Source: CAYWLQ01 sp964458775
Lineage (GTDB): Bacteria; Myxococcota_A; Polyangia; JAAYKL01
NCBI GenBank assembly: GCA_964458775.1
Contig: CAYWLQ010000007.1
Coordinates: forward strand, 1 to 64,000
Reading direction: 5' to 3'
DNA length: 64,000 nucleotides
The translations under genes were made by a program, and so were the position numbers. Each line of letters begins with the position of its first letter. The first letter of the stretch is position 1. The notes under the pieces were generated by a model, which was given only the letters and a program-made list of their open reading frames with translations, was not told where the DNA came from and ran no database searches. Of this stretch, positions 49,576-57,953 are shown piece by piece.

Positions 49576-50412
49576 ATGAACTATGAACTCATAAAACTGA
49601 ACTGTCATAATTGTTTATTTTGTTTAGCATTGTCTGTGTTCATATTATCAGGATGTAGCAAAAACTCGAATTCCAAACAATCTTCGGAAGACCCCAATTG
49701 GGTATTTCTTTCGGGCGGTACTTATATGATGGGATCTCCTGAGGGACAGGGGCACCCCAGAGAATATCCGATGCATAAAGAAGAAATTGACGATTTTTAC
49801 ATTATGAAAACAGAAGTAACGGTCGCTCAATACCAAGAATGTGTCGAGGCCGGCATCTGTTGGCATAATGTTGAAAACATTGGACCTCTGTGCAATGGAA
49901 ATAAGGAAAACATGTCGGATCATCCGATTAACTGCGTCAGCTGGTATCAGGCATCAGCTTACTGTGCATGGATCGGTGCTCGATTACCCTCTGAAGCGGA
50001 GTGGGAATATGCTGCTAGAAGCGGAGGGAAAGATATTTTATTTCCCTGGGGAAATGAAGAACCCACATGTGAACATGCTGCTTTTGATGAAAAACCTGCT
50101 ATAAATTGCGGAAAATGGAAAGGATCCACTGCTCCTGTCTGCTCACACCCCAAAGGCAACAGCGCCCAGGGAGTATGCGACCTTTCAGGTAATGTCATTG
50201 AATGGTGCTATGATTGGTATTACAGGAGATATAATCACCGAGATAATCAGCCGGTACCTAAACCTGTTAACGGAGCAACAGGCAAGGAGGAATACTTGCG
50301 TATTATGCGCGGCGGCGGTTTAGGCAGTGATGAACCTCTTAGAGCCAGAACAAGAATAGCTCATGCACCGGAGTTTGCCTATCCCGGACTCGGCATTCGT
50401 TGCGCCAAATGA
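49576..50412 (+). CDS. Lipoprotein with formylglycine-generating-type (SUMF1/FGE) domain
   Basis: The N-terminus ends LSVFILSGCSKN, a lipobox. Residues about 38-278 form the FGE-sulfatase fold: FLSGGTYMMGSPEGQGHPREYPMHKEEIDDFYIMKTEVTVAQYQ, PINCVSWYQASAYCAWIGARLPSEAEWEYAAR, GNVIEWCYDWYYRRY and the final RIMRGGG with GIRCAK. This fold is used by many bacterial proteins of unknown function; the active-site cysteines of true formylglycine enzymes cannot be assigned with certainty. GGAG eight bases before ATG 49576 supports the start. It overlaps the last bases of the glyS unit. Confidence 0.85.
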   Translation: MNYELIKLNCHNCLFCLALSVFILSGCSKNSNSKQSSEDPNWVFLSGGTYMMGSPEGQGHPREYPMHKEEIDDFYIMKTEVTVAQYQECVEAGICWHNVENIGPLCNGNKENMSDHPINCVSWYQASAYCAWIGARLPSEAEWEYAARSGGKDILFPWGNEEPTCEHAAFDEKPAINCGKWKGSTAPVCSHPKGNSAQGVCDLSGNVIEWCYDWYYRRYNHRDNQPVPKPVNGATGKEEYLRIMRGGGLGSDEPLRARTRIAHAPEFAYPGLGIRCAK

Positions 50413-50416
50413 ATTG

Positions 50417-51139
50417 CTAATTTCCGTCGCTTCGCACGCATCCGCAAACAACCTCGACTCCGTATGTTTTTTCATTGGGGTTAAAAGCTAAGTCTCTAAT
50501 CCAATATAGATTTCCATCCATGAAACGATAACAACCCAAACCTTGAGCGGTCGGAGCCTGAATAGAGTATACGTAACCATAAACCCTAAGAAGGTAAAAC
50601 AAGATAGCTGAACACTTGTCGCGATTACCCCCTTGTTCCGGATTACCTACATATGCAAAAGAGTTTGGATCAACACCTCCTCTAGATTGGCAAACCTCAG
50701 TGCAACTTTGAAACGGTGCTCCTAAGAACCAACATATTCCGTATACATCAACTCCTCTGCCGCAAACTCCCGAAGAAAACTCTGAATCGGAATCTTGATC
50801 AGTATTGTTTTCAGTATCTTTAAAACTGCTGTCATTTTTGTTTTCCGAATCAAAGGTAGAGTCTGAACCTGAATTGAGAATACCGTCGGAACAGGAAACA
50901 AGGAAAAAAATAACCGCTAAATAAACGAAAATCCCCCCTACCCCCTTTTTCAAAGGGTGAGTTAAGCCGGTTCTCCCTACCGCTTTTTTCAAAGGGGGAG
51001 TTAAGCCGGTTCTCCCTAACACCTTTGTTAATAGAGTTAGACTACTGTTCTCAGGTACTACACATGAATCTTGTCGGTTCAAGAGAGTCGTAAGTTTTCT
51101 TAAATTACATACAGTTTTTAATAAGTTGCTAAAGCTCAT
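50417..51139 (-). CDS. Cys-rich lipoprotein whose signal region is disrupted by a repeat
   Basis: The mature part (linker GILNSGSDSTFDSENKNDS... and a Cys-rich domain with eight or more cysteines such as VCGRGVDVYGICW, CTEVCQSRGG, GCYRFMDGNLYW and VVCGCV) is convincing. The expected signal peptide is VYLAVIFFLVSCSD, but no Met or Val start is found near it. Upstream, in frame, is a 39-bp repeat encoding GRTGLTPPLKKAV and GRTGLTHPLKKGV, then about 40 residues of unremarkable sequence back to ATG 51139, which lacks a Shine-Dalgarno. So the 5' part appears to be insertion sequence: the gene is either broken or now begins with an 80-residue leader. Convergent with the SUMF1-type gene, 4 bp apart. 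Confidence 0.55.
   Translation of the reverse strand: MSFSNLLKTVCNLRKLTTLLNRQDSCVVPENSSLTLLTKVLGRTGLTPPLKKAVGRTGLTHPLKKGVGGIFVYLAVIFFLVSCSDGILNSGSDSTFDSENKNDSSFKDTENNTDQDSDSEFSSGVCGRGVDVYGICWFLGAPFQSCTEVCQSRGGVDPNSFAYVGNPEQGGNRDKCSAILFYLLRVYGYVYSIQAPTAQGLGCYRFMDGNLYWIRDLAFNPNEKTYGVEVVCGCVRSDGN
50933..51024. repeat. 39-bp tandem repeat of the interspersed CCCTTTTTCAAAGGG type
   Basis: Units start CCCTAC at 50936 and 50975 and CCCTAAC at 51014, an exact 39-bp period. Each holds a CTTTTTTCAAAGGG-like inner inverted repeat and GTTAAGCCGGTTCT. Interspersed elements with this core occur in many bacterial genomes, usually between genes. Here it lies at the signal-peptide end of a lipoprotein gene. 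The 31617-31631 hairpin shares the CCCTTTTCAAGGG core. Confidence 0.75.
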
Positions 51140-51264
51140 CGCAATTATTCTAGCTTTGTTTGCTTTTTTTTAACATGTCTTTTGCTTGCCATTAATTTTT
51201 TGTCATATTTTTTTGAGCGTTAGAAAAGCTTGCGGGTACTTTCCCAATGTGAACAGATTATACC

Positions 51265-51278
51265 AGGAGGCAGCCATT
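51265..51278 (+). promoter_or_regulatory. Strong Shine-Dalgarno before an ATT codon in the sigma gene
   Basis: AGGAGG (51265-51270) is followed after five bases by ATT (51276-51278), in frame with the sigma-factor coding sequence. No ATG or GTG starts within the normal distance. Confidence 0.45.
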
Positions 51279-51908
51279 AAGTATCCCCGAAACGGAACGA
51301 CACGTTCATCGTCAAAGGTTTTGAGAACCATACCTCTCAATCCTGACAAGTGGGGTAATGCTCAATTGGTTGAAGGCTTAGTAAGGGGGGATTCGGCAGC
51401 AGCCGAAGTATTGTTTGACAAATTTGGACCGCAGATCAATCGTAGGATTTGGCATCTTATGGGAGCGGATTCAGATCATGATGACATTGTTCAACAAGTT
51501 TTCGTTCAATTATTGGACTCTATACACGCACTTAGAAATCCGGATGCTCTGGGTCCGTGGATTAACCGAGTATTGATAAACACTGTAAGCAAGGAGATTA
51601 GATACAGAACACGTCGCAGATGGCTGTCATTTGTTCCGGAATTGCCCGATAGACCGTCGGACTCATCGCAAGAAAAAGAAATACTTCTGGGACAAGTTAG
51701 ACAAGTATTGAGAGCCATGAACACGACAGACAGTATGGTTTTCATCATGCGATTCGTTGAAGACTCAAAAATGGAGGAAATAGCAACATCATTCAACTGG
51801 TCACCGGCAAAAACAAGGCGTAAGGTTGCAAGAGCAAAAGAAGTTTTTGTAAAAAAGGCTATGCGTAATCCAATGCTGGCTTTTGTGGCGGAGGAATTTA
51901 AGCAGTGA
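51276..51908 (+). CDS. ECF-type RNA polymerase sigma factor
   Basis: It directs RNA polymerase to a regulated set of promoters. Region 2 is AAAEVLFDKFGPQINRRIWHLMGADSDHDDIVQQVFVQLLDSIHAL..PDALGPWINRVLINTV. Region 4 is VRQVLRAMNTTDSMVFIMRFVEDSKMEEIATSFNWSPAKTRRKVARAKE. The frame is open to TTG 51186, but the best ribosome site, AGGAGG at 51265-51270, points to ATT 51276, giving about 210 aa. GTG 51249 and TTG 51186 are alternatives without good sites. The stop overlaps the start of the next gene (GTGA), so it is coupled to the FecR-type protein, its likely anti-sigma. Confidence 0.85.
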   Translation: MKYPRNGTTRSSSKVLRTIPLNPDKWGNAQLVEGLVRGDSAAAEVLFDKFGPQINRRIWHLMGADSDHDDIVQQVFVQLLDSIHALRNPDALGPWINRVLINTVSKEIRYRTRRRWLSFVPELPDRPSDSSQEKEILLGQVRQVLRAMNTTDSMVFIMRFVEDSKMEEIATSFNWSPAKTRRKVARAKEVFVKKAMRNPMLAFVAEEFKQ

Positions 51909-53197
51909 CGGATTCGGATAAAATAGTACGCAATTTAGGCAAGTTGCTTGCTGAAGACTCTCAATTAGAAGAGTTAAGCGAACGATTGGCAAGCCAAAAA
52001 ACTGCTTTCTTAAATCGTGCTGTTTCTCCGCCTACACGTCAGCGCAGCTTTATTGCTGTTTTTATTGCAGCTTCTTTTTGTGCAGCAGCTGCTGCAGCTT
52101 TTTTTATATACAGCAATACAGTCTCCTCTCATGATCCTATTGAGTTTTATACGGAAAATTCTACATCATCTTTGGCGGAAGGATACTTTGTTAAAACCGG
52201 CTCTAATCAATCTGAAACAATAAGTTTTTTAGGGGAACATAGGTTTAAATTTGCAGAGCAAACCAAGGCCAGAGTTGTCAAGGCTGCTTCTCGAAAAGTA
52301 ATTGTTGATGTTCAGCAAGGCGATGTTTTGGTCGATATCGTACCGGGAAGCGAAGTAACCTGGATTTTACGTGCCGGTCCCTACGAAATAACCGTTAAAG
52401 GAACAAGCTTTTCCGTTCATTGGAATGATCCGGATGCTATGCTTTTTGTATCTGTAAGCAATGGAAAGGTTGCAGTCCGAGGCCCCGGAATGGAAGATAA
52501 CGGAGTGCTTGTATCAGCCGGAAATTCTTTAAAAGCTGAGTCCAATCGAGGACGCATTACGTTTGAACAGAATGACAAGATTGAAAATGGGACTTTGTTA
52601 GCGAATTCAAATGATATTCTTCCTGTTACCTCGTTTGATTTGGATTCAACTAACAATGACAATCAAGAAAACGAAATTTCAAACTGGACCGATGAGGAAG
52701 AATCTGCGGTCATATCGTCAAAAAGCATTACATCAGGTATCGATTGGAAAACGATGTATTCTGCTAAAGACTATGCCGGAATTTTTTCATCAGCCGAAAA
52801 AAGAGGGCTTTCATCTCTTGAAAGAAAATTGCCCAAAGAAGATCTATGGATAGTAGCCAATTCTGCGAGATATATGAGAAAAGCAGAAGCTTCTGATCGT
52901 CTTTTCGAAGTCTTTCGCAGTCGTTTTCCGGCTTCTGCACAAGCCAAAACAGCTGCATTTCTTTTGGCTAAATCGTCTTTGGACAACGAAAATTTTAAAT
53001 CTGCAAAGAACTGGTTTGAAACATATCTAAAAGAAAGTCCGGACGGACCTTTGTCTGAAGAAGCCCATGGACGACTAATCTATGTTTATTCAAAGATAGG
53101 CGACCAAGCCGGCGCAGAAAGATCAGCAAGGGTATACCTAGAAAAATACAAAGGCGGCTATTTTACCAAGCAAGCCAAGATGACGGTTAAAAACTAG
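51905..53197 (+). CDS. FecR-domain membrane protein with C-terminal TPR (probable anti-sigma factor)
   Basis: Residues about 1-46 are cytoplasmic and probably bind the sigma factor. One transmembrane helix follows (about 48-67). The periplasmic FecR domain covers about 85-200 (YFVKTGSNQSETISFLGEHRFKFAEQTKARVVKAASRKVIVDVQQGDVLVDIV ... ITVKGTSFSVHW). A Ser/Asn/Asp-rich linker precedes TPR-like helices (about 330-430: AKTAAFLLAKSSLDNENFKSAKNWFETYLKESPDGPLSEEAHGRL). GTG 51905 overlaps the sigma stop by 4 bp. FecR-type proteins relay an envelope signal to their sigma factor; here the TPR end may be the sensor. Confidence 0.88.
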   Translation: MTDSDKIVRNLGKLLAEDSQLEELSERLASQKTAFLNRAVSPPTRQRSFIAVFIAASFCAAAAAAFFIYSNTVSSHDPIEFYTENSTSSLAEGYFVKTGSNQSETISFLGEHRFKFAEQTKARVVKAASRKVIVDVQQGDVLVDIVPGSEVTWILRAGPYEITVKGTSFSVHWNDPDAMLFVSVSNGKVAVRGPGMEDNGVLVSAGNSLKAESNRGRITFEQNDKIENGTLLANSNDILPVTSFDLDSTNNDNQENEISNWTDEEESAVISSKSITSGIDWKTMYSAKDYAGIFSSAEKRGLSSLERKLPKEDLWIVANSARYMRKAEASDRLFEVFRSRFPASAQAKTAAFLLAKSSLDNENFKSAKNWFETYLKESPDGPLSEEAHGRLIYVYSKIGDQAGAERSARVYLEKYKGGYFTKQAKMTVKN

Positions 53198-53228
53198 GCA
53201 GTTGGGTTAACAAAGACCGACCTTTTTA

Positions 53229-53756
53229 TTAAAACGACAAGAGGCTATGAACGTTAAGCCCTTCAAGTTTTTGTCTTCCGTTTAAAAAGGCTAATTCTAT
53301 TACAAAAGCTACGCCTACTACTTCTGCCTTAAGTGATCTGACCAGTTTTACTGCGGCTTCACAGGTTCCTCCGGTTGCTAATAGATCATCCACAATAAGC
53401 ACTTTGTCTTTTTCTGAAACTGCATCGATGTGCATTTCTAAACTGTCGGTTCCGTACTCCAGCGAATAGGACTCACTGACGGTTTTGTAGGGAAGCTTGT
53501 TGGGCTTTCTAATGGGAACAAAGCCGGCTTCCAGTCTTTCAGCTGCCGGGGTTCCAAAAATAAAGCCGCGAGACTCCATTCCCGCCACTTTGGTTATTCC
53601 CATTCCTCTAAAAGGATCAGTCATAAGATTCAGCACAGCGGACAAGCCCTCAGGATCTCCAATCAGAGGAGTAATATCTTTGAAAATAATGCCCGGCTTC
53701 GGAAAATCCGGTACATCGCGGATAAGTGATTTAATTCTGTCTATTGGATTATTCAT
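53229..53756 (-). CDS. apt: Adenine phosphoribosyltransferase
   Basis: It makes AMP from adenine and PRPP. Signatures are IRDVPDFPKPGIIFKDITPL, ESRGFIFGTPAA, FVPIRKPNKLPYKTVSESYSLEYGTDSLEMH and the PRPP loop VLIVDDLLATGGTCEAAV. 175 aa is normal. The start is ATG 53756 with GGAG six bases upstream; a longer frame to 53807 would overlap popT. Third gene of surE-popT-apt. Confidence 0.96.
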   Translation of the reverse strand: MNNPIDRIKSLIRDVPDFPKPGIIFKDITPLIGDPEGLSAVLNLMTDPFRGMGITKVAGMESRGFIFGTPAAERLEAGFVPIRKPNKLPYKTVSESYSLEYGTDSLEMHIDAVSEKDKVLIVDDLLATGGTCEAAVKLVRSLKAEVVGVAFVIELAFLNGRQKLEGLNVHSLLSF

Positions 53757-53778
53757 TTTCTTCTCCGTTAATACAGCC

Positions 53779-54876
53779 TTATTCAGCTGATCCTTTTTTG
53801 CGACCAATCACTATCAAACCTGCTGAACAAAGAATACCTGCAATAATAGCTCCCCCTCCGATCAAACCTTCTTCAACCGAAGAAGGCATTCGGTTTGGAG
53901 CAGTTGCAATTTTAACATCTTCTTTTACTTGTCCCTTGCTGTCGGTAATACCGGCACCTTGATCAATATCTTTAAAAGGCCAAAGAACATAGAGACTGCC
54001 TACTAAAAGGCCGATTAGAAAAGCAAGAGTTGCAGAACGAAAGCGTTTTAATAAGAAGTGAAGCAGTCTTGCAAATAGTATAATTCCGACAGCCATTCCC
54101 AATGCCAAACATGCAAGCCAAATAATAGCGCCAAAATCAATACTTCCCTTAGCCAATCCCAATTGAAGACTGGTTAGCTTTTCCAAAACATTTTGGTACT
54201 GTCCCATTACCAACATAACATAGGAACCGCTAATCCCCGGAAGTATCATCGCACTGATAGCAATTGCACCTGTAGCCACGGCAAAGAGCGGATTATCCAA
54301 CCCGGCTGAAGAATCAGGCATTACCAAAGAAACACCGACTGTAAGCAATATTCCAGGCACAGCCCAAAGAAGAACCATTCCTCTTTTTTCTATCATTGCC
54401 CAAGGAATAGCAATTGACGGCAAGATCAACCCGATAAAAAAGGCAAGTGTCGGAGAATAGTGATTAGCAAGCAAATACTTTATTAGAAAAGATGACGAAA
54501 GAATAGATAAAACTGCCCCCAATGCCAGTAATACTAAAAAGGTTGCATCCAGCCTTTTCCATTCGTTTACAAAATTATTGCGAGCTTCCTTTTTGAAACC
54601 TGAACCGACCAATTTTAGCAACACCTTTACTGTCGATCCGTTGATTGAGTTTAGTGAAGATATCAATCTGTCAAAAACACCCAAAATTAAAGCAAAAGTA
54701 CCTCCAGAAACACCGGGGATAATGTTTGCTATACCTATCAACATACCTTTGATTACAATCATCAGTCCCTTGTCCGCTTGTTGACTATCTTCTGTTCCAA
54801 TCATTGTTGACTTTGCTGCGGCGGTTGTAACAGGGGTTTTTGATGAAGACTCATTTTTATTCTTTCTTTTTACCAT
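53779..54876 (-). CDS. popT: DUF368 polyprenyl-phosphate transporter
   Basis: The DUF368 family includes PopT, a flippase that returns undecaprenyl phosphate to the inner leaflet. Family pattern: GIANIIPGVSGGTFALILGVFDRLI near the N-terminus and a repeated ILPGISGSYVMLVMGQY in the second half, with eight to nine membrane helices. N-terminal 35 residues and C-terminal 30 are polar. GGAG seven bases before ATG 54876 supports the start, which overlaps the surE stop by one base (TAATG). 365 aa. Confidence 0.87.
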   Translation of the reverse strand: MVKRKNKNESSSKTPVTTAAAKSTMIGTEDSQQADKGLMIVIKGMLIGIANIIPGVSGGTFALILGVFDRLISSLNSINGSTVKVLLKLVGSGFKKEARNNFVNEWKRLDATFLVLLALGAVLSILSSSFLIKYLLANHYSPTLAFFIGLILPSIAIPWAMIEKRGMVLLWAVPGILLTVGVSLVMPDSSAGLDNPLFAVATGAIAISAMILPGISGSYVMLVMGQYQNVLEKLTSLQLGLAKGSIDFGAIIWLACLALGMAVGIILFARLLHFLLKRFRSATLAFLIGLLVGSLYVLWPFKDIDQGAGITDSKGQVKEDVKIATAPNRMPSSVEEGLIGGGAIIAGILCSAGLIVIGRKKGSAE

Positions 54877-55679
54877 TAAAATTCTCCTTCAGAATCGACA
54901 TCGCCGGCTTTAAAAGTCAGCGGAAAAATTGTTGTTTCGAAAATATTAGAAGCCTTACTCATTGCTAAATAGTCAGTTTGGTCTGTCGAAAGCAATGTAG
55001 CAGATGCAATACCTCTGCTGACAAGCAGACCGTCCGAACTAGGAAGAAGAGCATCTTCAACATACGGTCCGCCGATCTGATATGTTGTAATTCCGTCATC
55101 TGTTTTATTTAATACTTCAGCGTTTTGTGGATAATTACGTCTTCCCAAACAGCCGAATTGAATATGAGAAGAATTTTCATTTGGGAAATTAAGATTAAGC
55201 AAGATCGGCGCGACAAGCTTCTGTTCGGCGATTTGTCTTGTCACTTCAACGGTCATTCTTGCAGCTTCTCTGTAGTCATCACCGTTTACAAGACTGACGG
55301 CTATGCCGTGTATGCCCATTAGTGCAGCCTGCCTTGCCCCTGCAACAGTTCCGGAAAAAATAACGTCCGACCCCAAATTGGCTCCTCTGTTTATACCTGA
55401 AACAACAATATCCGGAGGCTTGGGGAACAAACCGTTTATTGCCAAGTAAACACAGTCAGCCGGAAGCCCGTCAACTGCGTATACACGCTCTGAGATTTTA
55501 GAGGTCTTTACGGCTTTTAAAAGAGTCATGCCGTGACTGCAAGTAGAACGTTCCCTGTCCGGAGCGACTATGTATATGTCTATTTCTTTATAACGATTGA
55601 ACGCTGCTTTGAGCGCAAGAATGCCCGGCGCTCCTATTCCGTCATCATTGGTCAGCAATACACTAAAAGGATTGGACAT
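54876..55679 (-). CDS. surE: 5'/3'-nucleotidase SurE
   Basis: It removes phosphate from nucleoside monophosphates and helps stationary-phase survival. The metal-binding LLTNDDGIGAPGI opens the protein. RSTCSHGMTL and SGINRGANLGSDVIFSGTVAGARQAALMGIHGIAVSL are family signatures. 267 aa is usual. First gene of a minus-strand unit with popT and apt. A moderate site GAGAG precedes ATG 55679. Confidence 0.96.
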   Translation of the reverse strand: MSNPFSVLLTNDDGIGAPGILALKAAFNRYKEIDIYIVAPDRERSTCSHGMTLLKAVKTSKISERVYAVDGLPADCVYLAINGLFPKPPDIVVSGINRGANLGSDVIFSGTVAGARQAALMGIHGIAVSLVNGDDYREAARMTVEVTRQIAEQKLVAPILLNLNFPNENSSHIQFGCLGRRNYPQNAEVLNKTDDGITTYQIGGPYVEDALLPSSDGLLVSRGIASATLLSTDQTDYLAMSKASNIFETTIFPLTFKAGDVDSEGEF

Positions 55680-55793
55680 TCAAACTCTCAACACTTCTAT
55701 AAAAATCAGCAATTTAGCCGAAACTGTGTTTCATATGAAGCGACAAATGTCAATGGACTCTAGAGTTTGGAAAGATAATATTAGGCTTTGCTC

Positions 55794-55822
55794 TTGCCAA
55801 TCAAGCTCGGCCTCTGCATAGT
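55794..55822 (+). promoter_or_regulatory. Putative promoter of the MoxR operon
   Basis: TTGCCA (55794-55799), a 17-bp spacer and CATAGT (55817-55822) give a start near 55829 and a leader of about 59 nt. Four to five of six consensus bases in each box. Confidence 0.35.
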
Positions 55823-55887
55823 TTCTTTTATGATATCGATTTATAACAAGTTTGAAACTTCGTCAGAAGCGACGATTTTGAAATGAA

Positions 55888-56838
55888 ATGTCAAAAAAAA
55901 ACATATCTTCATTAGGAAAAAGCATCATCAATGCAGTATCAGAAATACTGCTCGGTCAACACGAAGCTATTGAAGCCGCTTGTTGTTGTTTCTTTGCAGG
56001 AGGACACCTGCTTATCAACGATGTTCCCGGAACAGGAAAAACAACCATGGCCCGCGCCTTGGCCAAAGTTGTGGGAGGAGAATTCAGACGTATTCAATTT
56101 ACCTCCGATTTGTTACCCGCCGACATTACCGGCGTTTCTATATGGGATGCAGATCTTAAAGCATTTAGATTTCAAAAAGGCCCCCTGTTTAGCAATATCG
56201 TTCTAGCAGATGAAATCAATCGCGCTGCACCAAAAACTCAATCTGCCCTACTCGAAGCAATGAGCGAAAAAAGTATTTCTGTCGAAGGAGACCCCCTCCA
56301 GTTGCCTTTTCCTTTTATGGTTATTGCCACCGAAAACGAAAAAGAGCGTTACGGAACTTATCCTTTGCCGGAATCCCAACTTGACAGATTCTTAATGCGA
56401 ATTTCTATGGGATACCCGGACCCTCATGCTGAGCTGGAAATAATGTCTAGAAAATCTTTGCAAGATCCAGTGCAACAAGTTGAAACCGTCTTGTCAAGCG
56501 GAGATGCAGCCGCCATTTTTAACGCAGTTGACAATATTCATGTTGATAAGTCTGTTTTGGATTATATGTCTGCCATTGTAAATATGACCAGAAAGAATAC
56601 AGCACTATCATTGGGTGTAGGACCGAGAGGAGGAATGGCCCTTCATCGTTCTGCTAGAGCCCTTGCGCTCATAAGAGGAAGGGATTTCTGTATCGCAGAT
56701 GATGTTAAATCTTTAGCTGTTTCGGTTTTGGCTCATCGAGTAATTATTTCAGGAGATGTTTTTCATTTGGCAGGCGACCAAGGAACTGCTGACGGTATTA
56801 TAAGAGAAATTTTGGCTGATTTGGAGATACCAATATGA
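55888..56838 (+). CDS. MoxR-family AAA+ ATPase
   Basis: A 316-aa chaperone-like ATPase: Walker A DVPGTGKTTMARALA (about 45-58), Walker B IVLADEINRAAPKTQSALLEAMSE (about 107-130), sensor ATENE (about 150), arginine-finger-like LDRFLMRI, and the C-terminal GPRGGMALHRSARALA. MoxR proteins work with DUF58 proteins and transglutaminase-like membrane enzymes. It overlaps the DUF58 gene by 4 bp (ATGA). No Shine-Dalgarno is evident before ATG 55888. Confidence 0.94.
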   Translation: MSKKNISSLGKSIINAVSEILLGQHEAIEAACCCFFAGGHLLINDVPGTGKTTMARALAKVVGGEFRRIQFTSDLLPADITGVSIWDADLKAFRFQKGPLFSNIVLADEINRAAPKTQSALLEAMSEKSISVEGDPLQLPFPFMVIATENEKERYGTYPLPESQLDRFLMRISMGYPDPHAELEIMSRKSLQDPVQQVETVLSSGDAAAIFNAVDNIHVDKSVLDYMSAIVNMTRKNTALSLGVGPRGGMALHRSARALALIRGRDFCIADDVKSLAVSVLAHRVIISGDVFHLAGDQGTADGIIREILADLEIPI

Positions 56839-57953
56839 CAGACAAAGCAATTTCGACGGCTGCCGGTCTAAAGCAAAAGTCAAAATCGCTTCGCGGTCTA
56901 TTTGCTAAGAGAATCCGATTCACAACATCGGGAAAGCTCTATACCGCTATCACTCTTGGAGTGGGATTTGCAGCGGTAAACACAGGAAACAACCCATTGT
57001 TTATTGTGTTGGGTATGATGCTAGGTTTTATCATCGTTAGCGGTATAATGTCCGAAATAAGCCTAAAGGCTTTGACTGTTAAACGAAAATTAGCGTCAAT
57101 CGTTGAAGTCGATGTTTTTTTTCCGGTCGAATTATCAGTCAGTAATAACAAACGCTACACCTCGTCCTATTGTGTGGAGCTCAGGGACGAAATAGACGGC
57201 AAAGCCTTTAAAAGACGATGCTTCTTTCTTAAGGTTGCTCCGACAGAAGAAAGGAGAGTATCCTATCGGTGTGAAATTGCTAAAAGAGGCCGAATCAAAT
57301 TTAATTCTGTCATTATTTCCACTAAATTCCCATTTGGGCTATTTGAAAAAAGCCGCCGTTTTAACTTGGAATCCGAAACAATAGCACTCCCAAAAACTGT
57401 TAACTGTGCCTTGCCAAAATCTGCTGGAAGAGTAGGGGAGAACGGCTTAAGTCAAATAAGGCACAGCGGCCTAGGACAGGAATATAGGGAACTAAAGGAA
57501 ATGGAAAAGGGTGATGACCCCAGACTTATCGATTGGAAGTCCACTGCAAAACTGGGACGAATGATGGTAAGACAAAATGATCGTGAGGGAAATCCATATG
57601 TGGAAATAGTACTCGACCCTTCTTCGGATGGAAATAATGACTCTGAAGAAAATATTGCAAAAGCTGCTTCTCTTATTCGTTTAGGATGCAAACATCATAT
57701 ACCTGTCAGATTGATCACCGCCAATTCTGTTTTTGAATGTGTTGAACAATCGGACTATCTTGCACCGCTTATTCACCTAGCTCTCATCGATTCCAACAAT
57801 TCCTCATCATCCAACGGCATCCCTCCTTTGGGAACCTCATATAACTCTGTTTTGATAGGTCCCAAAGCTCAAGTAATACAATCATCAAATACACATTTTC
57901 ATCGGATACTCGGCTCACGGCTGTCCGGACCTTATGCAACAACAAAATTATGA
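56835..57953 (+). CDS. DUF58 domain membrane protein
   Basis: Two N-terminal membrane helices (about 37-75) precede a beta-rich part (about 85-200) and the DUF58 core at about 205-265, GLGQEYRELKEMEKGDDPRLIDWKSTAKLGRMMVRQNDREG, which is the diagnostic stretch of this von Willebrand-like family. Its partner is the MoxR ATPase; the pair is thought to act in protein maturation or envelope stress. Overlaps both neighbours by 4 bp, so translation is coupled. Confidence 0.92.
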   Translation: MTDKAISTAAGLKQKSKSLRGLFAKRIRFTTSGKLYTAITLGVGFAAVNTGNNPLFIVLGMMLGFIIVSGIMSEISLKALTVKRKLASIVEVDVFFPVELSVSNNKRYTSSYCVELRDEIDGKAFKRRCFFLKVAPTEERRVSYRCEIAKRGRIKFNSVIISTKFPFGLFEKSRRFNLESETIALPKTVNCALPKSAGRVGENGLSQIRHSGLGQEYRELKEMEKGDDPRLIDWKSTAKLGRMMVRQNDREGNPYVEIVLDPSSDGNNDSEENIAKAASLIRLGCKHHIPVRLITANSVFECVEQSDYLAPLIHLALIDSNNSSSSNGIPPLGTSYNSVLIGPKAQVIQSSNTHFHRILGSRLSGPYATTKL

